From Caryophanales bacterium UBA743 (GTDB taxonomy: Bacteria; Bacillota_I; Bacilli_A; RFN20; CAG-826): a DNA stretch of 64,000 bases. A program made the translations under genes and the position numbers. Below, piece by piece: positions 1 through 8,147 of the stretch. A model generated the notes under the pieces. The model saw only the letters and a program-made list of their open reading frames with translations. It made no database searches and was not told where the DNA came from. The DNA lies in the NCBI GenBank assembly GCA_002297365.1, contig DBKT01000011.1, positions 124,001 to 188,000 on the forward strand, in the 5' to 3' direction. Numbering within the stretch: the first letter of the stretch is position 1; each line of letters begins with the position of its first letter.

Positions 1-1
1 T

Positions 2-1108
2 CTTTATACCGCTTCATTTGAAGATGGAGAGCTCACCTCTTTCTTAGAAGAAAAGGATGGGGATCAAAACAAGGCGTTATTATTCCATTTCAAAGATTAT
101 GTAAACGGAGTGCTCGAGGGAACCACTTATGGCTTAACCGCGACAATCGAAAACGAATTCCTAGGGAGCTCCGTTTATATGGGAGGCGAAGAATCCCTTG
201 AAACGCTGTCCTTAGAGAAGGAAGAGGGCACCTACCTTCTTACTTCTAAGCCATCTACCATCCTAACCTCTTCCCTCTTCTTGGAGTTCGACGGAAACAA
301 AAGAATAACCACCATCACCTATGAATCTTCAAAGGATTCTTCCAAAAGCAAAATAAAAATAAGCATTGAGTACTCCGCTCAAAAAGAAGCCAATCCTGAC
401 TCTTTCACTCCGGAAAAATATTATTTCGATTCATATAACCCAATCTTAGCTTCCAAGGAAAGCGATTCCGATGGAGAAACAAAATACACCGAAGCCACAG
501 CCGATGAAGATGGGGTATATGCCCTTGATTTAAAAAAGGACTACTATCTCCAAATCAAAGACGCTTCTCCAAAAGGGGCAAACACATTGGTTGACCCAAT
601 TCAAATCGAGAGCATCTCTGACCTCCAAATCTTAAATTATCTAACAGACGACGACGGAGAAATAGTTGGCGTCAAAACCCTTTCCGGGGGTGAGGCCACG
701 ATAACCCTCAAGGAAACCAAAAAACTTCAGAAGAAAGAAATCAAGGTAAAAGTCGCTTCTACCGCAGCTCCTGAAAACCCAATCGTGAGATTCAACGCTT
801 CGGACTATGAGGAGAATTCCGAAGCCGCTCCTAAGGAAATAAAGCAAGGAGAGACCCTTCGTTTCAGTGCTTATTTTGTATTCAAAGACGGCGGTAAAGA
901 GGTTCCAAATTTCAGCATGCCTGAAGAACATAAGGATAGCTTCACAATAGTCGCGGCGGGAAGTTATATTACAAAAACAAAACTAACGGCCAAAGATACC
1001 GCTCCAGTAGGAACAATTCTTCCACTGACTTGTACCTCAAAGAGCCCTGCTTCTGATGGAAAACCGATGGTGAAGGTTCTTTATTTCAAAGTTACCGCCA
1101 AAGCTTAA
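2..1108 (+). CDS. surface protein with Ig-like segment, 5' end outside window
   Basis: The reading frame is open from the left edge of the window (frame beginning at base 2) to a TAA at 1106-1108, so the start and any signal peptide lie upstream. No enzyme motif is visible. The protein is rich in Ser, Thr, Glu and Lys with alternating beta-strand-like patterns. The stretch encoded about 590-760 has the spacing of a bacterial Ig-like (Big_2) domain, with a G-G-E-A-T-I-T core, and a second beta-rich segment ends in VLYFKVTAKA. It precedes two lipoprotein genes on the same strand with a 28-nt gap to the next, so it is probably another extracytoplasmic protein of the same operon. Function unknown; adhesin or surface-layer roles are only guesses. 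Confidence 0.75.
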   Translation, partial: LYTASFEDGELTSFLEEKDGDQNKALLFHFKDYVNGVLEGTTYGLTATIENEFLGSSVYMGGEESLETLSLEKEEGTYLLTSKPSTILTSSLFLEFDGNKRITTITYESSKDSSKSKIKISIEYSAQKEANPDSFTPEKYYFDSYNPILASKESDSDGETKYTEATADEDGVYALDLKKDYYLQIKDASPKGANTLVDPIQIESISDLQILNYLTDDDGEIVGVKTLSGGEATITLKETKKLQKKEIKVKVASTAAPENPIVRFNASDYEENSEAAPKEIKQGETLRFSAYFVFKDGGKEVPNFSMPEEHKDSFTIVAAGSYITKTKLTAKDTAPVGTILPLTCTSKSPASDGKPMVKVLYFKVTAKA

Positions 1109-1136
1109 ATAAAAGTAAATACACAAAGGAGAAATT

Positions 1137-3092
1137 ATGATAAAAATCAAACAACCACTCATTCTCGTTCTTTCTGCTTTCATGCTTCTTTCTTGCGAAG
1201 AAGCTCAAGAAAGCACCTCAGCAAGCTCTATCGAAGAAACGCCTTCGTCAGAAATTGTTGAAAACTCAAGCGAAAGCGAAGAGACGGACTCTGAGGAAGA
1301 AGACACTTCTACCTCAAGCAAAGAGCCTATCGGCGAAGAAGGAAAAACCGATCCTGAAGATAAAACGAATAGCGAAATGCTCTCTTTCTTAAAAGAGAAA
1401 TTGGAGACGGAAGTCGGAACCCTTTCCACCCTGCAATATTCTTTTGAAAGGCAGAATCTTCCTTATAAGGTCGGATACGTCTTTGAGAATTCCGAGAATT
1501 TTGAAGAAAACATCTTAACAGACGGAAAAGCCATCGCCACGGGAAACAAAAAAACGAAAACCACAACCGCCGAAGGGGAGGTCACTAAGAATCTAGACGT
1601 TGATTATTTAAAGAAATACGATTCCGACGACACCTATTATTATGAAATAAAAGATTACGATTCGACCACGAAGGAATACGGTTTTACCGACGAGGCGAAA
1701 AGAACGAAAAAAACCGAGTTAGAAGGCGAGAGCCTTTCCCGTGCCAAAGGGGAATTCATATCCGCTTACGCCTTAGATATCATCGGTGACTACTTCTCAC
1801 CAACTTCTTCTACCCTAACCTCTTTGCCTTCTTTTAAGAAAAACGAAGCAGATGGAAAAAAGACATATACCGCCAAAGCCTCTGTCGCTAATAGCGGCTC
1901 CGGAGAAGAGGGAAACTATCACGAAAGCTACTATTACGAAATTCAAATCGGTTTGGACGCCGAAGAAAACGTCGCCTCATTCACTGCCAAGAAATCCTGG
2001 CAGTATTTCTTGGACGATAGCGGTTCAACAGAGCCAAACAAATACCAATATGACACCTATTCCCTTTTAGCGGAATACGGCCAAAGAAAAGAGACATCCG
2101 AGAAGGATCTAAACGTTTTGGACTATTTCCTTACGAGTTATGAAGGCATCCAATTGCTTACCTACAAAAACCCTTCTTATGAGGAAATCGATGTCAATAG
2201 CGCGGAAAGAGGAGTCTATATTTCTGCCGCTTATGCGACAAATTATTTGCCAGCCAAAGCCGCTGACACCCACCTCATCCCCATCTCTTCAAGCGACGAA
2301 AGCGTCATTAAGCTCGATAAGACTTGCAACAACTTCTTCATTAACCGCGTCTATGGCGAAGCCACTTTGACCTTCGAATCCGTGACAGGAATAAGAAAGA
2401 CAATCACCGTAACAACCAAAGAAGGAAAAGAAGCCCCAACAAGACTTTCGCATAACCAACTGCAAAGCGCCTCTTTCTTTAAGAACGTCCAAGACTACGG
2501 CGATGAAGAATTCATTTACACCGGAAGAACATACGAAGGGCTTAAAATCAACATATACGAAAACCAAAAATATGACGATCAAATCGACTTTGCCTCTTCC
2601 GATGATAGCATCGCTTCCATCACGGAAACTTCCGTTAAAGTCAATGACACCTACACTTCCCGCATCTATTCCGTAACTCCTAAAAAGCCAGGAAAAGTCA
2701 AGCTCTCTTGGTATGCTAAGCAAAATCATGACGTGAAACTCGAATACGATTTCACCGTCAAGAAAGGCCTAACCGCCGAGGAATTGAAGAAAGCGCTGGT
2801 TGGCAGCACCTGGACCTTTAGCGATTCAAGTGAGGCTCAGACTATCGAAATAAGCTTTACCGATAAAAAAGCAACATTGAAAAACATCCTTCAAAACGAA
2901 ACGCTTGTCATAACGGCAAACTACACCATGGATGACTATAAAATCTCCTTCGATGACGGTTGGTATAATGCCGACGGGGAGGAGACTTACGCCTATGGCG
3001 AAGGAGAAATGTCCATGGCTGGAGACAATATCCGTTTCTATATTTCCGAAGGCGCGGCAATAAGCGGAGACTTATTCAATAAAAAGGCTTAA
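1137..3092 (+). CDS. surface lipoprotein with Ig-like (Big_2-type) domains
   Basis: Starts at an ATG preceded by AAAGGAG at a good distance. The N-terminus is a lipoprotein signal peptide with lipobox LLSC (Cys about residue 20), followed by a Ser/Glu-rich linker of about 50 residues. A beta-rich region follows, then two Big_2-like segments (around residues 385-435 and 470-545, with SSSDESVIKL and SSDDSIASI cores). A C-terminal module beginning near ALVGSTWTFSD resembles a small lipocalin-like beta sheet. It should be lipid-anchored on the outer face of the membrane. The next gene starts 2 nt after its stop, so the two are probably co-transcribed. No catalytic motif seen; specific function unknown. 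Confidence 0.85.
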   Translation: MIKIKQPLILVLSAFMLLSCEEAQESTSASSIEETPSSEIVENSSESEETDSEEEDTSTSSKEPIGEEGKTDPEDKTNSEMLSFLKEKLETEVGTLSTLQYSFERQNLPYKVGYVFENSENFEENILTDGKAIATGNKKTKTTTAEGEVTKNLDVDYLKKYDSDDTYYYEIKDYDSTTKEYGFTDEAKRTKKTELEGESLSRAKGEFISAYALDIIGDYFSPTSSTLTSLPSFKKNEADGKKTYTAKASVANSGSGEEGNYHESYYYEIQIGLDAEENVASFTAKKSWQYFLDDSGSTEPNKYQYDTYSLLAEYGQRKETSEKDLNVLDYFLTSYEGIQLLTYKNPSYEEIDVNSAERGVYISAAYATNYLPAKAADTHLIPISSSDESVIKLDKTCNNFFINRVYGEATLTFESVTGIRKTITVTTKEGKEAPTRLSHNQLQSASFFKNVQDYGDEEFIYTGRTYEGLKINIYENQKYDDQIDFASSDDSIASITETSVKVNDTYTSRIYSVTPKKPGKVKLSWYAKQNHDVKLEYDFTVKKGLTAEELKKALVGSTWTFSDSSEAQTIEISFTDKKATLKNILQNETLVITANYTMDDYKISFDDGWYNADGEETYAYGEGEMSMAGDNIRFYISEGAAISGDLFNKKA

Positions 3093-3094
3093 TT

Positions 3095-4813
3095 ATGAAA
3101 AAGGCATTCACTCTTTTAATGACTCCGTTTCTCTTTCTTTCTTTAACATCTTGCCTAGAAGAAGAGACGCCAACATCAGCACCGGATAGTTCAGCTATCC
3201 AAAATGAAGACGATTTAAAGCTTCTGGCTTACAATAATTCCATCTATGTCGGAAGAAGCCTTGCGCTTTATTCTTCCCTTACCGATGGCGTTATTTTCTC
3301 TTCTTCGGACATCAAAATCGCAAGCGTAGACAAAAATGGCGTGGTCAAAGCCAATAAAGCAGGCAAAGCCACGATTACCGCTACCTCTCCAACAGGCAAA
3401 AAGGCGACTGTGGAAATCAATGTATTGGCTTACCCAGAAGGTCTAGACGGCTGTTTTGAGGTGGCAAGGACGTGCAATTACACGATTGAATATTCGGATT
3501 CCTCTTACCGCTATCTTGATGCCTATAACGTGGCTAGAATCCCTCTGGATTCATCGGTTTCGCCCACAGGCATTCTGCAAAATGGAAACCAGGGGCTCGC
3601 ATCTTTCTTCATAAACGGCAACGACATCAACATTGATGGTTTCTATGGCTTAGGGAAAGTCAAAAGCGTACTAGACGTCTATGGCGACTCCTTTTCTCCA
3701 TTATTTTCCGATGCAAGCAAGTGGGATGAGACGAATAAGCTCGGATATACAAGCGAATATCGCACAACGGATGAGAATCTCATTTCCGTTTTCGCGTCTT
3801 TGATGAACATGTCTCTCTATTCCTCCCTCATCACAAGCCTTGATTTATCGATGACCGTTTCGAATTCAAGAGTCTCTCTTTATTATTCGACCACTTTCTC
3901 AAACCAAACCTATGGCTTCCACATCAACAACATCGGCTCAACTTCTCTCGATGTTTTGGAAAAGTATCTGCCAGTGACAAAGGACGTCAAAGAAAGGCAA
4001 GAATGGAATGAGCAAGACCTTAAATCCATCGAAGGAAAATTCGATGTAAGCAAAATCCCTTTTTTAACGGGGAGCGGTTTCTCTTTGACGGTCAGCGCAT
4101 ATGAGAACAAATTATCCATCTCCGATTTCAATAACGGTGACTTAAGCGAATCCTACGCAAAAAAGCTCACGGAACTGGGTTGGAAGGATCTAGGAAAAAA
4201 AGACAGTCATATGGGCTATGACGAACACACCTTTTCTCTAGACGTCTCCTCCTCCGACAAATATGCCGGGACGGAAAAATACACCCTAAGCATGCATTAC
4301 CGTCCAAATGATATTCTGGTTGGAAAGGAGCAAAAAGCTTTCCCAAATGGCAAATTTGAACTGCTCTTCTTGGATTCTAAGACACCTTACCAAAGCGAAA
4401 GCGAAAACGAAGAGGAGCTTAATGCCTACCTAAAAGCGAAAGCGAAGGATACTTTCCCCGCTATCGATTTAAAGGGGAAAGCCAGCAAGGTTATCTTCGA
4501 GGACGTTTTGGAAGTAAACAACGCTGCGGTGAAAAATGCCATCCAATCTGGGGAAGCCACCGAAGAAGACTACTACACCTTCGCCTGCTATGCGGAAATC
4601 AGCATCGAAAACGAAGAAGATGCCAAAGACGTCTTTGGCGATTATTTTAACGCCTTGGTCAAAAAAGGATTCGCCTATTCCGAGGAATACTCTATACCAA
4701 AAGAATATTACTATGTATATACGAACGACAGGCCGGAAGTCGGTGTTACCCTTTCTAGAGCCGATGACGAGGTATCCTATGGAAAGGTGGTAAAAGTTTT
4801 CTTGGGATTCTAG
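3095..4813 (+). CDS. surface lipoprotein with one Ig-like (Big_2-type) domain
   Basis: Signal peptide with lipobox LTSC near residue 20 and a short acidic linker. A Big_2-like domain covers about residues 40-112, with the typical SSSDIKIASVDKNGVV and KAGKATITATS elements. The remaining 450 residues are Ser/Tyr-rich and match no family I recognise. The start sits 2 nt after the preceding lipoprotein stop, with AAAAGG as a likely ribosome site inside that gene's end, indicating translational coupling. The gene is followed by a clear intrinsic terminator, so it closes the lipoprotein operon. Probably a membrane-anchored extracellular protein; function unknown. Confidence 0.85.
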   Translation: MKKAFTLLMTPFLFLSLTSCLEEETPTSAPDSSAIQNEDDLKLLAYNNSIYVGRSLALYSSLTDGVIFSSSDIKIASVDKNGVVKANKAGKATITATSPTGKKATVEINVLAYPEGLDGCFEVARTCNYTIEYSDSSYRYLDAYNVARIPLDSSVSPTGILQNGNQGLASFFINGNDINIDGFYGLGKVKSVLDVYGDSFSPLFSDASKWDETNKLGYTSEYRTTDENLISVFASLMNMSLYSSLITSLDLSMTVSNSRVSLYYSTTFSNQTYGFHINNIGSTSLDVLEKYLPVTKDVKERQEWNEQDLKSIEGKFDVSKIPFLTGSGFSLTVSAYENKLSISDFNNGDLSESYAKKLTELGWKDLGKKDSHMGYDEHTFSLDVSSSDKYAGTEKYTLSMHYRPNDILVGKEQKAFPNGKFELLFLDSKTPYQSESENEEELNAYLKAKAKDTFPAIDLKGKASKVIFEDVLEVNNAAVKNAIQSGEATEEDYYTFACYAEISIENEEDAKDVFGDYFNALVKKGFAYSEEYSIPKEYYYVYTNDRPEVGVTLSRADDEVSYGKVVKVFLGF

Positions 4814-4833
4814 CACGTTTCTAAAAACGCAAT

Positions 4834-4854
4834 GAGGCCGAAAGGCCTCTTTTT
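4834..4854 (+). terminator. intrinsic terminator of lipoprotein operon
   Basis: Perfect 6-bp stem GAGGCC / GGCCTC with a GAAA tetraloop followed by five T residues, 20 nt after the last lipoprotein stop codon. Confidence 0.9.
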
Positions 4855-4882
4855 CGATAGGGAATTCAAAATAGAACCCCTC

Positions 4883-5668
4883 TTATTTTGAAGCGTGATA
4901 GCGATTCACGAAGAAAAGCATCCACGGGACGGAAAGACTTATGAAAAGCAAATCCAGCGGAGCGGATATAACCAACATCGATACAATCAGCCAATAATCG
5001 ACACGATAAGAAGTTGAGCTGATAACGATGAAATATAGATAATAAGCCAACCCTTTTAAGAAAACCAATAAAATCAATTCCAAGAAAAACGATATGAAAG
5101 AAACCTCTCCGGCACCAGGCAAAGAGGAGAGCCCTTCTTTCTTTCGCTTGTAATAGCGTTCGCTTAAAAGGAGCCCCACTACACATATAATGTCCGTTAA
5201 AGCGCTCAAACAAAGAAGAATCACTTTGGCATACTCGCCAAAATAGGACAGACGTTTATTAAGCAAATCCGTTCCATAGAAAAAATAGCATTCCAACGCA
5301 AACAAGATTGCTAGCAAGCCACACGTAAGATAGCCAAAAGGGAAAAAGGAACGAATTCGTTTGGTGAGTTTCTCCAAAAGCCAAGGGAAAATCCCCAGCA
5401 AAACAAAAACGATGGTAAGTAAGAAATTATAGGCCCCTGTTGGATATAAGAAGGCCGGAATCAAATCGGAAAGGCCTCCTACGAGAGCGCCATAAAGAGG
5501 CCCTAAGCAAAGAGAAGAGAAAATTACAATCGCGGGGGTAAAGGAAAAAGACAGAAAAGAAAGATGAGGGATACGTATCGTTTTTGTGATTGTTCCCAAA
5601 ACAATGGCAATGGCAAGCAATGTTGCGGCAAGAGTAATCTTCTCAATCGAATTGAAACGGCGGCTCAT
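4883..5668 (-). CDS. folT: folate-type ECF transporter S component
   Basis: Integral membrane protein of 261 aa with about six hydrophobic segments. The N-terminal half carries the pattern of the folate ECF substrate-binding subunit: SFSFTPAIVIFSSLCLGPLYG, then a GGLSDLIPAFLYPTGAYNF segment. Such S components bind the vitamin and dock on a shared EcfAA'T energy module, which is not in this window. The ATG overlaps the stop of the upstream FolC-like gene by 4 nt (ATGA), so uptake and whatever that protein does are coupled. Length is greater than a minimal FolT (about 170-180 aa); the extra residues are C-terminal membrane segments. The substrate is inferred from the family pattern and from the FolC-like neighbour. 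Confidence 0.7.
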   Translation of the reverse strand: MSRRFNSIEKITLAATLLAIAIVLGTITKTIRIPHLSFLSFSFTPAIVIFSSLCLGPLYGALVGGLSDLIPAFLYPTGAYNFLLTIVFVLLGIFPWLLEKLTKRIRSFFPFGYLTCGLLAILFALECYFFYGTDLLNKRLSYFGEYAKVILLCLSALTDIICVVGLLLSERYYKRKKEGLSSLPGAGEVSFISFFLELILLVFLKGLAYYLYFIVISSTSYRVDYWLIVSMLVISAPLDLLFISLSVPWMLFFVNRYHASK

Positions 5669-6834
5669 AATTTTAAAATCTCTTTCAAATACTTTCTCGC
5701 TTGATTTGCAAATTCCCTAGATCCAGTAAGCAAAATCCAGGCATTTTTATGATAAAGCAAGAAACTATGGAGAGCCATCTTCCAATCTTCTTGATAAGAA
5801 AATTGAGAAGAAAACAAAGCGTAATCCTCTTCTTTTCTTGCCTCATCCCCCAGAAACGTCGTAAGCACCACCTCTTTAGCGTTTTTGGATAAAAAAGAAA
5901 GAGAGGAAAAGACGTTATATTTCCTACTAGAGGCGAATAACACATACACGTCTCCGCTCTTTTTTAAATTTTGAAGACTTTTCACTAACGAAAGAGTCCC
6001 TTCATAATTACATGAATCGTCCACCAAAACGTTATGAAAACGCTCCAATTTGCAAGGAAACGGCTCTCCTAATAAGCCTCTACGAATATCGTTTTCATTT
6101 AAAGGGAAACGGAAACGCAGCAATAGAATCGCTTCGATCGCCAAAGAGGAGGAGTTTAAAAGATCGATAGACGGAGAAAGAATTTCCAAATCCTTATAAG
6201 GCCCATAAGAAAAACGATAATAAGGATTGTCATATTTCGACGAACGAATCCCTTTCAAGAAAGAAAGAGGGCTCTGTTTCTTTTGACCTATGCGTAAGCA
6301 CGCCTTCTTTTGCTTTTCTTCGATTCCTCCAATGAGGGTTGGAACATTAGCTAAGAGTGGAGAAAGATAATCTTTCGTGTCATTCAAAGGAAAGTCGCTG
6401 ATAATGGTAAGCACTCTTTTCCCTAAAACGAAAGAAAAGGATGGGGAAACCTCCAAAACAAAAAGAGGAACCTTCTTCTCTTGAAAGTAAGTTAACGCCA
6501 CAAAAAGAAAAAAAGAAAAAGAGGTCAGACATGTATTGCCTTTTCCTTTTTCCAAAGAGTGGAAGATGCGAAGAAACTCTTCTTCAGAAATAGGCATACG
6601 CCCAATTTGAAGGCTAGCAAGCGAGATGTTTTGAGAAAGGTTAAGATAACCGATATCATAGCCTCCTTCGATATATATCTCCCTTAAATAATGAGATACT
6701 TCGCTAGAGTTGTTATAACCGGAAACAAAAATGAAGGGGACGGAAAAACCATTGCAATCAAAAAAGCTTCGAAGAGATAAATCCTCTTGAATCACCTGAT
6801 TATCGCATTCACGAAAGAAAGAATCTAAATCCAT
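5665..6834 (-). CDS. FolC-like protein with degenerate ATP site
   Basis: 389 aa. The order of segments follows folylpolyglutamate/dihydrofolate synthase: a P-loop position (VSGYNNSSE, residues 37-45), a GGYDIGYLNL segment, PISEEEFLRIF, a FVLEV beta strand, and a C-terminal LERFHNVLVDDSCNYEG segment that aligns with the family's GRFE...DGAHNPEG. Key residues are altered: the P-loop GTNGKGS has become GYNNSSE with no lysine, the LEVGLGGRLDATN block is not conserved, and DGAHN reads DDSCN. It therefore probably does not hydrolyse ATP in the usual way. It sits 2 nt after smpB and overlaps folT by 4 nt. It may be a folate-binding relic, a divergent Mur-ligase-fold protein, or a decaying gene that is still in frame. 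Confidence 0.6.
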   Translation of the reverse strand: MDLDSFFRECDNQVIQEDLSLRSFFDCNGFSVPFIFVSGYNNSSEVSHYLREIYIEGGYDIGYLNLSQNISLASLQIGRMPISEEEFLRIFHSLEKGKGNTCLTSFSFFLFVALTYFQEKKVPLFVLEVSPSFSFVLGKRVLTIISDFPLNDTKDYLSPLLANVPTLIGGIEEKQKKACLRIGQKKQSPLSFLKGIRSSKYDNPYYRFSYGPYKDLEILSPSIDLLNSSSLAIEAILLLRFRFPLNENDIRRGLLGEPFPCKLERFHNVLVDDSCNYEGTLSLVKSLQNLKKSGDVYVLFASSRKYNVFSSLSFLSKNAKEVVLTTFLGDEARKEEDYALFSSQFSYQEDWKMALHSFLLYHKNAWILLTGSREFANQARKYLKEILKL

Positions 6835-6836
6835 CT

Positions 6837-7310
6837 TTAATCTATGTAATCCTTAGTGGAACGAGCTTTAACCTCTTCCCTTTTGAGATCCTTATCTTTC
6901 AAGGCGTCTCTCTTATCATGAAGCTTTTTGCCTTTAGCGAGGGCAATCTCGAGTTTGGCGTAACCATGGGACAGAAAGAGTTTGGTTGGCACGCATGTAT
7001 TCCCAGTTGCCGTGAGTTTTCTTTTGAGCTTCGCAAGCTCTGTTTTTGTCAAAAGAAGCTTTCGATCGCGAAGATGATCGACATTGAAAATATTCCCTTC
7101 TTTATAAGGGGCAATATGCATGTTAACCACATACGCTTCGCCATTTCTAAGCATGACATACGCATCGGATATTGTCGCATTATGGGCGCGCAAGGATTTG
7201 ATTTCCGTGCCAGTTAAGACCAAACCGGCAGTCATAAAATCACTGAGGAAATACTCAAAACCGGCTTTTCTATTCTCTAATAAAGTTGAACTGTCTTTCT
7301 TTCTGCTCAT
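6837..7310 (-). CDS. smpB: SsrA-binding protein SmpB
   Basis: 157 aa, the normal length. Contains the family hallmarks in order: ENRKAGFEYF, GLVLTGTEIKSLR, the NMHIAPYKEGNIFN-type segment, and a basic C-terminal tail ending KARSTKDYID. SmpB binds tmRNA and positions it in stalled ribosomes for trans-translation. The tmRNA gene itself was not seen in this window. The ATG has AGGAGC upstream at a suitable distance, and a TATAAT hexamer on the minus strand (7331-7336) lies about 20 nt before the start. It is the first gene of the smpB/FolC-like/folT operon, a grouping with no obvious functional logic. Confidence 0.95.
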   Translation of the reverse strand: MSRKKDSSTLLENRKAGFEYFLSDFMTAGLVLTGTEIKSLRAHNATISDAYVMLRNGEAYVVNMHIAPYKEGNIFNVDHLRDRKLLLTKTELAKLKRKLTATGNTCVPTKLFLSHGYAKLEIALAKGKKLHDKRDALKDKDLKREEVKARSTKDYID

Positions 7311-7366
7311 AAGGGCTCCTTAGATAAAACATTATAAACGTTTTAGACAGTTGAAAGGAAACTCTC

Positions 7367-8035
7367 TTAAAGAACGTAGAAATAGATAGAGAAAAACATT
7401 AAAACAAAGCCAAGAAGAACAAAGAGATGGAAAACAAGATGCAACCATTGATTCTTCTTGCCTCCAATTCCATAAAGCACAGCGCCTATCGTGTAAGCAA
7501 TGCCGCCTAACAAGAGAAGAAGCGTTCCATTAAAGAAACCAATGGATGTGGTCAAAGGATAGAAAGAGATGATGATCGCCCATCCGGTAAGAAGATAATC
7601 AACCATGGAGAAAATGGCGAATTTCTTTAAATCGATGAAATTGAAAATGATGCCCAATATCCCAAAAACCACAACAACACCGTAAATCGACCAAGCCCAA
7701 GCTTCGGAATAATTCCGTAAGGAATATAAGCAATAAGGAGAATATGTCCCGATAATCAGAAAGAAAATGTTGCAATGATCGAGAACTCTCCAAACCCGTT
7801 TTGCATTGGATTTAGGAAGCCCATGGTAAATAGCAGACCCCAAAAAAGTAATCATGGCTCCAAAAAAGAACAGAGATACGCCAACAATCGCCCATGCATC
7901 ATGCATTTTTGCCGCTTTGACAATCATAAACGGAAAGCCGATGAGGCATAAAAATACCCCAAAAGCGTGCGAGAGCGAATTGGCCGTCTCTTGGTCTTCC
8001 GTGTAGTTTGGTAATATAACTTCTCTTGCTTTCAT
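7367..8035 (-). CDS. hemolysin III / PAQR-family membrane protein
   Basis: 222 aa with seven predicted membrane segments. Family signatures: N-terminal ETANSLSHAFG, the FLGSAIYHG segment and VWRVLDHCNIFFLIIGTYSPYCL, which carry the conserved Ser, His and Asp residues proposed to bind zinc in the HlyIII/PAQR superfamily, and a C-terminal WLHLVFHLFVLLG. The name hemolysin is historical; a ceramidase-like or membrane-homeostasis role is more likely. No Shine-Dalgarno sequence precedes the ATG. A promoter with -35 TTGAAA, 17-nt spacer and TAATAT ends exactly 6 nt before the start, so the mRNA is predicted to be leaderless. Transcribed divergently from the patatin gene. Confidence 0.85.
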   Translation of the reverse strand: MKAREVILPNYTEDQETANSLSHAFGVFLCLIGFPFMIVKAAKMHDAWAIVGVSLFFFGAMITFLGSAIYHGLPKSNAKRVWRVLDHCNIFFLIIGTYSPYCLYSLRNYSEAWAWSIYGVVVVFGILGIIFNFIDLKKFAIFSMVDYLLTGWAIIISFYPLTTSIGFFNGTLLLLLGGIAYTIGAVLYGIGGKKNQWLHLVFHLFVLLGFVLMFFSIYFYVL

Positions 8036-8041
8036 GCCACT

Positions 8042-8070
8042 ATATTAGCGTCTTCTAGTTTTTGTTTCAA
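8042..8070 (-). promoter_or_regulatory. promoter of HlyIII-type gene, leaderless layout
   Basis: On the minus strand, -35 TTGAAA (8065-8070), 17-nt spacer, -10 TAATAT (8042-8047), then 6 nt to the ATG at 8035. TAATAT matches the -10 consensus at 4 of 6 positions. An overlapping TATAGT (8039-8044) is an alternative -10. Confidence 0.5.
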
Positions 8071-8102
8071 GTACATCTTGTTTTCTTTACTAGGTGGTGA
8101 CG

Positions 8103-8124
8103 TTTTAAGCGTTTGTTCTTAAAA
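8103..8124. promoter_or_regulatory. 7-bp inverted repeat overlapping the patatin -35 box
   Basis: TTTTAAG (8103-8109) and CTTAAAA (8118-8124) form a perfect inverted repeat with an 8-nt spacer. The -35 hexamer at 8113-8118 lies inside it, the usual position for a repressor operator. It is AT-rich, so chance is possible. Confidence 0.35.
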
Positions 8125-8141
8125 ATGCGTTTCGGTATAAT
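8113..8141 (+). promoter_or_regulatory. strong sigma-A-like promoter, leaderless layout
   Basis: -35 TTGTTC (8113-8118), exact 17-nt spacer, consensus -10 TATAAT (8136-8141). Only six bases separate the -10 from the ATG at 8148, so transcription is expected to begin at or next to the start codon. No ribosome-binding site is present. Confidence 0.75.
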
Positions 8142-8147
8142 AAAGTC

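Noticed and set aside
7367..8035. Virulence hemolysin
   Set aside because: The HlyIII name is historical; the protein is a PAQR-type membrane protein and sequence alone gives no support for a toxin.
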